64,000 nt of DNA from Thiohalomonas denitrificans (GTDB taxonomy: Bacteria; Pseudomonadota; Gammaproteobacteria; Thiohalomonadales; Thiohalomonadaceae), in contig NZ_FMWD01000005.1 in the NCBI RefSeq assembly GCF_900102855.1, forward strand, positions 107,203-171,202, read 5' to 3'. The notes under the pieces were generated by a model, which made no database searches, had not been told where the DNA came from, and was given only the letters and a program-made list of their open reading frames with translations. Shown here piece by piece: positions 34,323-43,828 of this stretch (position 1 is the stretch's first letter; every line of letters starts with the position of its first letter). Position numbers and translations under genes: made by a program.

Positions 34323-36131
34323 ATGGCCCACTCCGCCATTCACTACACGATCCGACCGGCCCATCCCGAGGCTCATCTCTTCGAAATCACCCTGCGGATT
34401 GACGAACCCGCTTCCGAAGGACAGACGCTCTCCATGGCCGCCTGGATTCCGGGCAGTTACATGATCCGGGATTTCGCAAAGAACGTGGTACGCCTCTCCG
34501 CCAGCAGCGACGGCGAACCGGTGGCGGTGGAGAAGCTCGACAAGCAGACCTGGCAGTGCGCACCGTGTGAAGGCTCACTGGAGGTGCACTACGAGGTCTA
34601 CTGCTGGGATCTGTCGGTACGCGGCGCCCACCTGGACCCGACTCACGGCTATTTCAACGGCACTGGCGTCTTTCTCAAGGCCGATGGTCACCACCACACA
34701 CCCTGCAGCGTCGATATCCGCCCTCCCGAGGATGAGGCGTACGGGCGCTGGCGGGTCGCCACTACGCTGCCCGCCGACGGCGCCGCCCCCTACCGCTTCG
34801 GCCGCTACCGGGCCGACAGCTATGCGGAACTGGTGGACAATCCGGTGGAGATGGGGAAATTCGACCTCATCGAGTTCGAGTCGCGGGGCAAACCCCACGC
34901 CATGGCCCTGACCGGCCGTTACAGAGCGGATACGGCACGCCTGGCAACGGATCTGCAGAAGATCTGCGACTACCACATCGGACTGTTCGGGGAGCTTCCC
35001 GCAGAGCGCTACCTGTTCCTTACCATGGCCGTGGGGGACGGCTACGGAGGCCTGGAGCACCGCAGCTGCTCCAGTCTGATGTGCAAACGCGACGCCCTGC
35101 CCCGCCACGGCATGGTGGAACCGGACGATGCGTACCGCGACTTCCTCGGCCTCTGCAGCCATGAGTACTTCCACACCTGGAACGTCAAGCGGATCCGCCC
35201 AAAAGTGTTTCAGGAATACGACCTGTCCCGCGAGGTTCACACCCGTCTGCTGTGGGCCTTCGAGGGGATTACGTCCTATTACGATGAACTGGCACTGGTG
35301 CGCGCGGGCCTCATCAGCCCGGAAAGCTATCTGGAACTGCTCGGGCAGATGATCACCCGCGTCATGCGCGTGCCGGGGCGTCACAAGCAGACGGTAGCCG
35401 AATCCAGCTTCGACGCCTGGACCAAGCTCTACAAACAGGACGAGAACGCCCCCAACGCCATTGTCAGCTACTACAGCAAGGGGGCACTGGTGGCTCTGGC
35501 CCTCGACCTGACCATCCGCCGGGAGACCCACGGAAAGCGCTCCCTGGACGATGTCATGCACGCCCTGTGGAACGAATATGGTCGCAATGACCGGGGCATC
35601 GACGAGCGCGAATACGAAGCTTTCGTCGAGGAGGTCGCCGGGATCTCACTGAGTGGATTCTTCGACAAGGCCCTGCGCGGGACCGACGATCTGCCGCTGG
35701 CCGAGCTGCTCTCCTCTGTAGGGGTGGGCTATCACCTGCGCTCGGCCGAGTCGGACACCGACAAGGGTGGCAAGCCTCCCTCCCCCGACGCCAGCCACCC
35801 GGATCTAGGCATCCGCCTGGCACCCTCCACCGAGGAGGCAAAGATCCTCTTTGCCTTCGAGGGGCGTTCGGCCATGCGGGCGGGCCTTTCCGCCGGAGAC
35901 GTGGTCGTGGCCATCGACGGGATCAAAACCACCCGTGGCAACCTGGATCAACTCTTGAGTCGCTATCAGGGGGGCGATAAGCTCGACGTACATGCCTTCC
36001 GCCGCGACGAACTGATGACCTTCGAGGTGGAGTTGCAGGAAACACCGCCCGATACCTGCTACCTTACGCTCGATGATGCGGAAGGTGAAACGCTTCAGTA
36101 TCGCCAGCACTGGCTCGGCGGAGCGGGGTAG
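34323..36131 (+). CDS. M61 family metallo-aminopeptidase with PDZ domain
   Basis: A 602-residue glycyl-aminopeptidase-type protein. The zinc site is HEYFHTWNVKRI (His280, Glu281, His284), with a downstream Glu in LLWAFEGITSYY. A PDZ domain spans about 495-590 (AMRAGLSAGDVVVAIDG). No signal peptide is visible, so it is probably cytoplasmic. GGGGG lies upstream of the ATG. M61 enzymes trim N-terminal residues from peptides. The gene appears monocistronic. Confidence 0.92.
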   Translation: MAHSAIHYTIRPAHPEAHLFEITLRIDEPASEGQTLSMAAWIPGSYMIRDFAKNVVRLSASSDGEPVAVEKLDKQTWQCAPCEGSLEVHYEVYCWDLSVRGAHLDPTHGYFNGTGVFLKADGHHHTPCSVDIRPPEDEAYGRWRVATTLPADGAAPYRFGRYRADSYAELVDNPVEMGKFDLIEFESRGKPHAMALTGRYRADTARLATDLQKICDYHIGLFGELPAERYLFLTMAVGDGYGGLEHRSCSSLMCKRDALPRHGMVEPDDAYRDFLGLCSHEYFHTWNVKRIRPKVFQEYDLSREVHTRLLWAFEGITSYYDELALVRAGLISPESYLELLGQMITRVMRVPGRHKQTVAESSFDAWTKLYKQDENAPNAIVSYYSKGALVALALDLTIRRETHGKRSLDDVMHALWNEYGRNDRGIDEREYEAFVEEVAGISLSGFFDKALRGTDDLPLAELLSSVGVGYHLRSAESDTDKGGKPPSPDASHPDLGIRLAPSTEEAKILFAFEGRSAMRAGLSAGDVVVAIDGIKTTRGNLDQLLSRYQGGDKLDVHAFRRDELMTFEVELQETPPDTCYLTLDDAEGETLQYRQHWLGGAG

Positions 36132-36166
36132 TTCAAACCGGTAAATAGGCCACATTGCGGAGCTGG

Positions 36167-37108
36167 ATGATCCTTTTTCTGGTCGGTCTGCACCGCCCCG
36201 GGAGCGGCAAAAACCGCGATATCCCCCGTTCCGGTACCGCATCGCCAACATGGTCTTTGCCGCTGCTACGACGCGTCCGGGCTGCCATCCCCCTGTTCGC
36301 CCTAGTCCTCGCCACCGGTATGCTTCTGTCGGGATGTGGCTCGCCGAAACCGTCCGTAGCGGCCGCCACCGGACCCATGGACCATTTTATTGCCCTGGAG
36401 AGCGACGGGCGCATTCTCTACGAAGCGGGTGGAAAAGCCCTGGCGGCTCGCGTGCAGCAGCTGCTTGATGATGCCGTCAGCACCGTTGAGCGCCGCCATC
36501 GCCTGCCGTTTTTGCGCCCGGTCCGAGTGCACGTGTTCGCCAATGCACGGACCTTCGCCCGGGAAAGCCCTTCGCCCAATACGGCCGGCGTCACGGTTGG
36601 GGGCGAACTCTACCTTTCCCCACGGCTCGCCGAAGCCCCGGAGAAGCTCAGCGGTATTCTCACGCACGAACTGGCCCACCAGCACTTTACCCAGTATCTC
36701 GGGGTCCGAAACGCCTACGAGATCCTGCCGCGCTGGTTCGCTGAAGGCTTCGCAGTGGTAGTTTCAGGAGCCGGGGCCGACCGGGTGAGCGAACAGGAAG
36801 CGATTCGCGCCATCATCAACGGCGAACAACTGTATCTCTCGGGCGACCCTCGATCCTTGCCCACCAACAGCCGCTCATATGGAGTGCAGCCGCACATGTT
36901 TTATCGGCAAAGCACGATGTTCGTGGAGTTTCTGGAGCGAAACTACGGCGAGGAGAAATTTGGGAACCTGCTGCGTCGCCTCTTCGGGGGCGAGAGGTTT
37001 GACGGCGCCTTTGTAGCGGCCTTCGGTAGGCCCGTGCCGATAGCCTGGTCGGAGTTTGTCGACTCGGTCAAAACAACACACCTTGCAGAGCCGGATCGGA
37101 AGCCGTAA
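36167..37108 (+). CDS. Peptidase MA-like metalloprotease lipoprotein
   Basis: A 313-residue putative lipoprotein. A hydrophobic segment (FALVLATGMLLSGC) gives a lipobox with Cys57 in this reading. The zinc motif is HELAHQH (from about 167), followed by WFAEGFAV with the third-ligand Glu, typical of the peptidase MA family. It may act on cell-envelope proteins; the substrate is unknown. The start is uncertain: ATG 36167 has GGAG upstream but places about 40 residues before the hydrophobic segment; TTG 36257 would give an ordinary lipoprotein signal but lacks a ribosome site. Confidence 0.75.
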   Translation: MILFLVGLHRPGSGKNRDIPRSGTASPTWSLPLLRRVRAAIPLFALVLATGMLLSGCGSPKPSVAAATGPMDHFIALESDGRILYEAGGKALAARVQQLLDDAVSTVERRHRLPFLRPVRVHVFANARTFARESPSPNTAGVTVGGELYLSPRLAEAPEKLSGILTHELAHQHFTQYLGVRNAYEILPRWFAEGFAVVVSGAGADRVSEQEAIRAIINGEQLYLSGDPRSLPTNSRSYGVQPHMFYRQSTMFVEFLERNYGEEKFGNLLRRLFGGERFDGAFVAAFGRPVPIAWSEFVDSVKTTHLAEPDRKP

Positions 37109-37135
37109 AAAAACCGGCGCAACCTGTACGCCGGC
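37109..37135 (-). terminator. Terminator of the DUF4382 lipoprotein gene
   Basis: Stem CCGGCG/CGCCGG with a short loop is followed, read leftward, by a run of seven T. It lies about 70 nt beyond the DUF4382 stop, directly after the convergent peptidase gene. Confidence 0.6.
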
Positions 37136-37203
37136 CAAAGAGCGAGAGTGTGGAAGGAAAGAAGCGACCGGATCGATGATGCCGATCCGGTCCAGGGGAT
37201 CCG

Positions 37204-38088
37204 TTACTGAAAATCAACCATCACCGTTTCACCGGAAGTTACCGTTACATTCCGGGTCGAGCTGAAGGTGATGTCATCATCGGTATCGGGCTGGTCGGCC
37301 GCCGCGTCGCAGGTCAAGGCAACGGTGTAGTCGCCCACGCCGAGGAAAGAGACCGTATAAGTATAGGCCCCAATGGACTCATCCAGGGCCAGTGCTCCGC
37401 TGGCCAGCGGTGAACTGTCGCCGTTGGCATATTCATCATCCGGGACGACATCCGATCCCGAATAGACATAGGCCGCGCAGCCGCTTTCGGCATCGGCGTC
37501 GGCGTCTGCCGGCGTCGTCCCAGACACCTCGTAGTTGCCGGACACGGTACCCGCTATATTCCCGGCAGCCTCGGTCTGGACGATACGCAGCGTCGGCCGC
37601 AATTTATAGCCATTGGCGTCTTCATGGACCGACTTGCGCAAGTCGAAATCGATAGTGAAATCCACTCCGCCCCCCTGGGGAACCGTAAAACCGCGATTCA
37701 GTTTCAGCCCGCTTTGATCCGCGGAGGGGATCGTCAGAGGATGTATGGCTCCGTCTTTCAATTCGATATAGGAAGCTTCGGTGCCGTCGGTGACATGCAG
37801 CCGGATCCAGTTATAGCGCCCCGCTGCCACAGTCACTCCCTCCAGCAGGGGTGCCGTTTCGCCGTTCTGAAGAGCGAGCAGATCGATCTGTCCCCCTGCG
37901 GCATCGAAGGTAACGGCCTCACCATCGGCCGGCTTCAGTTCCACGCTGTCAAACTGAACGACCACCGCCGTTGCTCCGTCGACAGGCGCATCAGTCACCA
38001 ACAGGTCGACAGTCCCCGTACCACCATCACTGCCGCCGCAACCGGCCAACAGGAACGGTACCGCGAAAAGCGCATAACGTGGATGCAT
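37204..38088 (-). CDS. DUF4382 domain lipoprotein
   Basis: A 294-residue lipoprotein with signal ending LLAGCGG (Cys about 16). The N-terminal domain GTVDLLVTDAPVDGATAVVVQF is the DUF4382 start, and LRPTLRIVQTEAAGNIAGTV marks its end. A second beta-rich acidic region (about 200-290, with DADADAES and DDDITFSS) resembles carboxypeptidase-regulatory-like repeats. It is surface or periplasmic; function is unknown. GGAGAAG precedes the ATG at 38088. A longer reading adds eight residues before the lipoprotein signal. Confidence 0.82.
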   Translation of the reverse strand: MHPRYALFAVPFLLAGCGGSDGGTGTVDLLVTDAPVDGATAVVVQFDSVELKPADGEAVTFDAAGGQIDLLALQNGETAPLLEGVTVAAGRYNWIRLHVTDGTEASYIELKDGAIHPLTIPSADQSGLKLNRGFTVPQGGGVDFTIDFDLRKSVHEDANGYKLRPTLRIVQTEAAGNIAGTVSGNYEVSGTTPADADADAESGCAAYVYSGSDVVPDDEYANGDSSPLASGALALDESIGAYTYTVSFLGVGDYTVALTCDAAADQPDTDDDITFSSTRNVTVTSGETVMVDFQ

Positions 38089-38203
38089 GGTTCTTCTCCG
38101 TTTTGGCATCAAATTTTTCGATTCAGCCTAACGGGAAAAAGTAGAAGACAACGTGGCTTGGATCACGCTGGCGGCCGTTTAAATTCACCGGCCGTGACGG
38201 GTA

Positions 38204-39253
38204 TCACACGATAGGCCCTTCGGTGCCGTCGTCAGGCAGTTCTTCCGGAAGCAGATCTTCATGAAAAGCATCAACCCGGGCGGAGACGGCGTCCACCTTC
38301 TGGAAGCGGGCCAGGTGAAACAGCGCCTCACCTTCATGCACGAGCGGAAGATTACTGCGCCCGATAACGATTCCATCGCTCGGCGCACGCACTTCCAACT
38401 CAGATTCACCAAAGGAGTCGGAGACCATGCCGAGAAGGGTGCCCTTTTTCACCTTCGCGCCAATCGGGACCGATGCCCGAAAGATTCCACTCTCGGGCGC
38501 ACGTACCCAGTTACTGGCCCTCGCCACGACGGGTCGGGGCTCGCTTTTTCGGGGGTGTCCCGTCGGGGGCAGCATTTTCAGCTCGCGAAGGACATTGACG
38601 ATTCCACGGACACCGGCCCGAATGGAGACCTCATCGAAGCGCAGGGCCTCCCCCGCTTCATAGAGAAGCATCGGTACTCCCTTTTCGACCGCTGCCTGGC
38701 GCAGAGATCCGTCACGCAAGTCGGCATTGATCATGACCGGGGTGCCGAAGGCCTTGGCGATGCGGGCGGTCTCCTGATCATCGAGATAAGCGCGAATGTG
38801 CGGCAGGTTGGTGCGGTGCACACCGCCGGTGTGCAGGTCGATGCCGTACTGGCTCTGGGCGACGATCTCGGCCATGAACAGATTGGCGATACGTGCCGCC
38901 AATGAGCCGCGCTCCATGCCGGGGAAGCTGCGATTGAGATCGCGCCGGTCCGGAAGATATCGGGAGCGATCGAGGAAGCCGTGCACATTGACGATGGGGA
39001 TGGCAATGAGCGCCCCGCGCAGCCGTTTCACAGCCGGATGCTTCAACAATCGGCGGATAATCTCGACACCGTTGAGTTCATCGCCGTGAATCGCGGCGCA
39101 AACAAACAGCGTCGGACCCTCACGGCGCCCGTTGATGACATGCACGGGCATGGCCAGATTGGTATGGGTATAGAGCTTCGCCACCGGCAGATTGATGGTC
39201 CGCCGCTCCCCGGGACCTACTGTCGATCCATTGATCGAAATCGCAGCGCCCAC
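38204..39253 (-). CDS. Succinylglutamate desuccinylase/aspartoacylase family protein
   Basis: A 349-residue M14-like zinc deacylase. AAIHGDELNGVE provides the HxxE zinc pair, YLPDRRDLNRSFPG the substrate Arg/Asn region, and IDLHTGG the second His. The C-terminal domain includes a biotinyl-like strand pattern. It is the last gene of the RimB-RimK operon, starting with GTG that overlaps the rimK stop (TAGTG). It may process glutamylated products or small acylated amino acids (inference); members next to RimK are common in proteobacteria. Confidence 0.88.
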   Translation of the reverse strand: MGAAISINGSTVGPGERRTINLPVAKLYTHTNLAMPVHVINGRREGPTLFVCAAIHGDELNGVEIIRRLLKHPAVKRLRGALIAIPIVNVHGFLDRSRYLPDRRDLNRSFPGMERGSLAARIANLFMAEIVAQSQYGIDLHTGGVHRTNLPHIRAYLDDQETARIAKAFGTPVMINADLRDGSLRQAAVEKGVPMLLYEAGEALRFDEVSIRAGVRGIVNVLRELKMLPPTGHPRKSEPRPVVARASNWVRAPESGIFRASVPIGAKVKKGTLLGMVSDSFGESELEVRAPSDGIVIGRSNLPLVHEGEALFHLARFQKVDAVSARVDAFHEDLLPEELPDDGTEGPIV

Positions 39254-40158
39254 TATCCCGTACCCCGTGTCCGGGTCCGATTCGGGCGGGCGTGGGTTTC
39301 AATAAAGCGATAGATCATGCCTGCAATATCCTTGTGCGTGGCCGTCTCGATACCTTCCAGTCCGGGGGACGAATTCACTTCCAGGACGACCGGTCCTTCC
39401 CGGGATCGCAGAATATCCACGCCGGCCACGTTCAGCCCCATGGTTCGGGCCGCGCGTACGGCCGTAGAGCGTTCTGCGGGGCTGAGCTTGATGACCGAGG
39501 CCGTGCCGCCGCGATGAAGATTGGAGCGAAATTCGCCCTCCCGCGCCTGACGCATCATTGCCGCGACCACCCGTTGACCGATTACCAGGCAGCGGATATC
39601 GGCGCCGCCGGCCTCCTTGACGAACTCCTGCACCAGGAAGTCGGCTTTCAGTTCACGAAAGGCATCGATGACACTCTCGGCAGCCTTCTTGGTTTCCGCC
39701 AGCACCACCCCTTTACCCTGGGTACCCTCCAGCAGCTTGACCACCAGAGGTGCGCCCCCCACCAGGCGAATCAGGTCTTCGGTACTCTCCACACTGTGCG
39801 CGAAACTGGTGATGGGAAGACCGATACCTTTGCGCGAGAGTAGTTGCAGAGAGCGCAACTTGTCGCGACTGCGGCCGATGGCGACCGATTCGTTGAGCGG
39901 GAACGTATTCATCATTTCGAACTGCCGCAGAACCGCCAGTCCGTAAAAGGTGATCGATGCCCCGATACGGGGAATCACCGCATCGAAATGTTCCAGGCGT
40001 TCCCCCTTGTAGTAGATAGCCGGCCGCATGGTGGCGATATCCATATAGCATTTCAGGGTATCGAACACGTGGACCTCATGGTCCCTGGCATGGCCAGCCT
40101 CCACCAGACGGCGAGTGGAGTAGAGGTTTCGGTTGCGGGAAAGAATGGCGATTTTCAT
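39253..40158 (-). CDS. rimK: RimK-type ATP-grasp glutamate ligase
   Basis: A 301-residue ATP-grasp enzyme, the usual RimK length. Visible are [15 protein letters not shown], the nucleotide-binding strand [19 protein letters not shown] and the metal site [15 protein letters not shown]. RimK adds glutamates to the C-terminus of ribosomal protein S6 and alters translation; in Pseudomonas it responds to c-di-GMP and to RimA/RimB. The RimB-like gene lies upstream, and the aspartoacylase-like gene overlaps downstream. AAAGG precedes the ATG. Confidence 0.95.
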   Translation of the reverse strand: MKIAILSRNRNLYSTRRLVEAGHARDHEVHVFDTLKCYMDIATMRPAIYYKGERLEHFDAVIPRIGASITFYGLAVLRQFEMMNTFPLNESVAIGRSRDKLRSLQLLSRKGIGLPITSFAHSVESTEDLIRLVGGAPLVVKLLEGTQGKGVVLAETKKAAESVIDAFRELKADFLVQEFVKEAGGADIRCLVIGQRVVAAMMRQAREGEFRSNLHRGGTASVIKLSPAERSTAVRAARTMGLNVAGVDILRSREGPVVLEVNSSPGLEGIETATHKDIAGMIYRFIETHARPNRTRTRGTG

Positions 40159-40245
40159 TTGACAACCTTTACAGGAACATTCAGGAAAACGATTTCATCG
40201 GCCAATGAACAAGCGGTCCGAACCGATTGGTTGCCGAAACAAGGA

Positions 40246-40695
40246 CTACGTCGGTTCGGGCGGCCTGCCTATGAGATAGGAACTGCCTGGATGTACGACA
40301 AAACGGCCCTTGAGCGCCGTGCGCCCCAGCAGCATTCGGAACTGCATGGTATCCCGATGGGTAAGCGTCATTTCAATGGGCCATTCAAAGCCGCCCACAC
40401 GGACCGGCGTAACAATCACAAAACGCTGTTCGCGATGTCCGCCGGAATCACTGACCCAGCGAAAATCGCTCACTTCCGCAAAACACTCTGCAACCGGTTT
40501 TTGGCGTTTTTGCATCGGATGCACAGCGAAGCGCACATGAAGGCTCCCCCGCTCCCGATAAGGCTTTACCGAGAAGGCATGGAGGGCCGATGTACGGGCG
40601 CCGGTGTCCACCTTGGCCTTGATGTGATCGATCCCCAGTTGCGGCAGCGAAACCCACTCACGCCAACCCACTCCCGGCAAATCCCGCTTGGGCAT
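40246..40695 (-). CDS. rimB: RimB-like retropepsin-type zinc protease family protein
   Basis: A 149-residue protein of the ATP-dependent zinc protease family (PF05618), now regarded as retropepsin-like. The aspartyl motif KAKVDTGARTSALHA is at about 28-42, and RMLLGRTAL is the second-strand motif. In Pseudomonas RimB proteolyses glutamylated RpsF and modulates RimK. It heads the operon with rimK 87 nt downstream. The start at 40695 is preceded by AAGGGG; an upstream ATG adds 28 poorly conserved residues. Confidence 0.85.
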   Translation of the reverse strand: MPKRDLPGVGWREWVSLPQLGIDHIKAKVDTGARTSALHAFSVKPYRERGSLHVRFAVHPMQKRQKPVAECFAEVSDFRWVSDSGGHREQRFVIVTPVRVGGFEWPIEMTLTHRDTMQFRMLLGRTALKGRFVVHPGSSYLIGRPPEPT

Positions 40696-40821
40696 TTTTT
40701 CCCCTTGTTCAGACAGGTGAATCGCCCTGCCCTCGACCCGCAAAGTGAACGGCTTTTTTAATGAATAGGCAGAGGACACCTGAAGTATACTACCCGCCCG
40801 TTCTCTGCCAATCGCAACCCA

Positions 40822-41358
40822 ATGCCTGAAAACCTGCTCATCTTACATCCGGCCGAACCGTACACCTGCATTTCCGAAGTCGAAATTCTGGAGGCCCTGC
40901 GCGAGATCGGCCTGGCAGATGACGAATTCGAATGGCAGGAAGAGCGCCATTTCCGCCCCGGTGAACGGTATCTACAGCTCATCACCTTTCTCGGCTGCTC
41001 TCCGGTCGTTTCGCTGGGCGAGCCGGGTGTCACCGGCGATGAATTTGCACATCTGGCGATCGAGGTGAAAGACGACCACCCGGTGCTGATGGCCGGCAGT
41101 AACATCAAGCAGCCTCGCTGCCCGAAGTGCCGCGAGCGGGTGACATCGGTTCAGGAAAACAGCAATTGGCAGTGTCCCGCCTGTGCCCACGAAACCACCA
41201 CCGAATGTCTCGACTGGCGCCAAAGCGCGGGATTTGGCCGGATCTTCGTCAAGATTTGGGGGGTGTTCGAGGGCGAGGCCGTGCCTTCGGATGAGCTGCT
41301 GCGTCGCCTGGGGGCCATTGCCGATACGCCGTGGAAATACTTCTACCTGCGGCGCTAA
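40822..41358 (+). CDS. Conserved zinc-ribbon protein of unknown function
   Basis: A 178-residue soluble protein. A four-cysteine ribbon CPKC...CPAC lies at about 99-118, between an acidic N-terminal alpha/beta half and a C-terminal half ending TPWKYFYLRR. It is divergent from the rimB gene with about 125 nt between starts. No family name is recalled with confidence. The ribbon could be structural or bind nucleic acid. Confidence 0.75.
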   Translation: MPENLLILHPAEPYTCISEVEILEALREIGLADDEFEWQEERHFRPGERYLQLITFLGCSPVVSLGEPGVTGDEFAHLAIEVKDDHPVLMAGSNIKQPRCPKCRERVTSVQENSNWQCPACAHETTTECLDWRQSAGFGRIFVKIWGVFEGEAVPSDELLRRLGAIADTPWKYFYLRR

Positions 41359-41428
41359 CAAAAACCGCAGGCGAACTGGCGACCGCGAAATCCGCCAAGG
41401 GCGGACTCCCGCCAATCCACCCTGCCGG

Positions 41429-42634
41429 TTAGAGGCGCTTGCGGACGATCGCGGCGATCTCCTCGTCGGAGAGGTCCACCGGGTTGCTCTTCATGCTGTT
41501 ATTGCGCGAGCCGGCGACAATGCGGGGAATGTCCGCTTCACCGACACCGAACTCCGAGAGGCGCGGCAAGTCCAGCCGCCGGGTCCACTCCTCGAGGCTC
41601 TTCACCAGGACCCGGCAGGCGGAGCGCACCTCACCGGCTTCCCCGCCACTCAGCAGCCGGCCGACGGCCGCATACTTTTGCAGGGAGCGGTGTTCCGGAT
41701 CGCGTACCTCCAGCGCATGCACGTTGACCTCGGTAGCAGCGGCCAATACGGTACCGCAGGCAACACCGTGCGGGATGGGAAACAGCGATCCGAACGGCTG
41801 CGCCAGCCCGTGCACGGAACCGAGACCTACCTGGGCCAGTGTAATCCCCGAGATCAGGGCGCCATAGGCCATGGCCGCACGTCCGCTGCGTGCCGCTTCC
41901 CCTTCGCCCCCCTGCAACGCATCGAAAAAACCGCCCGCAACTGCTTCAAGGCCGCTCCAGGCCAGCGCGTCGGTTACCGGATTGGCCCGCCTGGAAACAT
42001 AGGACTCGATGAGTTGCGTGAAGGCATCCATACCCTGTGCCGCCATCAATTCACGCGGACAACCCGCCAGCAGCATCGGATCGATCAGGGCCACCCGGGC
42101 AACCATGGAATCATCACGAAACGATTTCTTGAAACCATCCGTGCCGCGCTGACTGAGCACCGCATTCTTGGTCGCCTCGCTGCCGGTGCCGGCGGTGGTG
42201 GGCACGGCGACCAACGGCAATGGAGTTCCCTCGTAAGGTAGACCGCGCCCCACGTCCTCCAGGTGGTCAAAAACCGAGTTGCCCCGGGGCAGTAGAGCGG
42301 CAATCGCCTTGGCGGCGTCCAGCACACTGCCGCCCCCGATCCCGGCCACCACGTTGATCTCACGCCCCACGCCGGAAACGATGTCATCGATTTGTCGGGG
42401 CGAGGGCTCATCCTCGACGGAGACGCATTCAAAGCGAACGCCCTGCTCTACTAGGCCACGTTTCAGGACCTCCCAGTGTGGTCCGGCCCGAAACGACTTG
42501 CCGCCCATCACCAGCAGCACAGAATCACCGTAGCTGCTGATCAGCCCGGGCAACTCCGAAAGGCGACCGTCACCAAAGACGATGCGGGGCAGGTTTCCTA
42601 TCGTGAAAGCGTCTATTTTCATCATATTTGCCAT
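41429..42634 (-). CDS. Iron-type (group III) alcohol dehydrogenase
   Basis: A 401-residue NAD(P)-dependent dehydrogenase. The nucleotide-binding region has GGGSVLDAAKAIA. The metal region reads GMDAFTQLIESYVS, where the usual second ligand His is Gln, followed by SVHGLAQPFG and PIPHGVACG with the two remaining His ligands. A Gln at this position occurs in a subgroup of the family, so activity is not excluded. The ATG at 42634 overlaps the stop of the upstream SQR-like gene (ATGA), so the two are coexpressed; a longer reading adds eight residues. The substrate is unknown. Confidence 0.88.
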   Translation of the reverse strand: MANMMKIDAFTIGNLPRIVFGDGRLSELPGLISSYGDSVLLVMGGKSFRAGPHWEVLKRGLVEQGVRFECVSVEDEPSPRQIDDIVSGVGREINVVAGIGGGSVLDAAKAIAALLPRGNSVFDHLEDVGRGLPYEGTPLPLVAVPTTAGTGSEATKNAVLSQRGTDGFKKSFRDDSMVARVALIDPMLLAGCPRELMAAQGMDAFTQLIESYVSRRANPVTDALAWSGLEAVAGGFFDALQGGEGEAARSGRAAMAYGALISGITLAQVGLGSVHGLAQPFGSLFPIPHGVACGTVLAAATEVNVHALEVRDPEHRSLQKYAAVGRLLSGGEAGEVRSACRVLVKSLEEWTRRLDLPRLSEFGVGEADIPRIVAGSRNNSMKSNPVDLSDEEIAAIVRKRL

Positions 42635-43764
42635 CAACGGAACTTGCGCAGATACCACTTCTCGAAGGCAATCTTCGACCAGTGCCAGAACCGGCTGGCA
42701 GGCAGGACCACACCACGGCTGGGGTTGCGCATCACCAGCATTCCCTTGTCCACGCTATCGACAATGCACATCAGCTCAACCTTGAAGGTTTCGTTCGGTT
42801 CCCGTCCATTGAGCTCCGCTATCAGATTAGCGGCCGCGGCACCCGCCTGCAGATCGGCCATGTGCGCCTGTTTGGGCATCCATTCGGGCCCCGGAAACGA
42901 ACCGCTGTCACCGGCCACATAGATCCGCTCACTGCCCTCCACGCGGCACTGGGCATCGGCCTTCAGCAGACCACCTTCGGAGCGGGAGAGTTCGGTGTTG
43001 TCGAACCACTGGTTGCCGGTCATGCCGGGCATGAACAGAATCAGATCGGCACTGAACTCGCCGCCCTCGGTGATCACCCGGTCCGCTTCAAAGGCTTTCA
43101 TCTTGTGACCGAGGTGGGTGTCGATGCCCCGCTTCGCCATCTCATCCAGCAATCCCTTGACCGCCTTCGGACCCAGCCGTTTACCCGGTTCCGGTGCCGG
43201 GCTGAAGAACACCAATTTGAACTTGTCCCGCCGCCCCTGCTTGCGCAGCAGTGTGTCGATACCAAACAGGAACTCGAACATGGGTCCCCCGCGCATGGCC
43301 GACGGCTCCTTGGGATTGCCGCCGAAACCGATGGCGATAGTGCCGCCCTCCATGGACTCCAGCCGGTCACGGATTTGAACGGCGGCAGGGATCCCCTCAC
43401 AGGGCGTGATGGCGTGTTCGATACCCGGGAGTTTCTTGATGAAACGGCCGCCAGTGGCAACCAGCAAAGCATCATTTTCCACCTCGCCGTTGTCCGTGAG
43501 CACCCGCCGCCCGTTGTCGGCCAGCCCGGTCACCGTACCGGCATGGAAACGCACATCGTGGCGGCGGAAAAAGGACTGCAACGGAACCACCAAATCCTCG
43601 GGTTTTCGCTGACCCGAGGGGATCCAGATCAGACTGGGCAGGAAAACGAATTCCGGCCGCGGAGCAATAACCGTGATCTCCGCTTCCTTGTCCAGAGCAC
43701 GCAGACGCTCCACGGCGGTCACTGCGGCAAAGCCTGTTCCTGTCACCGTAATCCGCTGACTCAT
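42634..43764 (-). CDS. SQR/FCSD-like FAD-dependent oxidoreductase
   Basis: A 376-residue flavoprotein of the pyridine nucleotide-disulfide oxidoreductase superfamily. It has an N-terminal FAD motif TGTGFAAVTAVERL, the ATGG motif, YVAGDSGSFPGPEW near the second FAD contact, and a C-terminal amphipathic tail FWHWSKIAFEKWYLRKF like the membrane-binding end of sulfide:quinone oxidoreductases. The catalytic cysteine position is not conserved (GFGGNPKEPSAMRGG replaces the GASCFGP-type segment), so it may not oxidise sulfide. It overlaps the iron-type alcohol dehydrogenase gene by 4 nt. Confidence 0.82.
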   Translation of the reverse strand: MSQRITVTGTGFAAVTAVERLRALDKEAEITVIAPRPEFVFLPSLIWIPSGQRKPEDLVVPLQSFFRRHDVRFHAGTVTGLADNGRRVLTDNGEVENDALLVATGGRFIKKLPGIEHAITPCEGIPAAVQIRDRLESMEGGTIAIGFGGNPKEPSAMRGGPMFEFLFGIDTLLRKQGRRDKFKLVFFSPAPEPGKRLGPKAVKGLLDEMAKRGIDTHLGHKMKAFEADRVITEGGEFSADLILFMPGMTGNQWFDNTELSRSEGGLLKADAQCRVEGSERIYVAGDSGSFPGPEWMPKQAHMADLQAGAAAANLIAELNGREPNETFKVELMCIVDSVDKGMLVMRNPSRGVVLPASRFWHWSKIAFEKWYLRKFR

Positions 43765-43828
43765 CCTCTTCCTCCCAATTCAAATACAGATAGTTTCCAA
43801 ACTACACACGCCCTTATTACCTTTGCGG

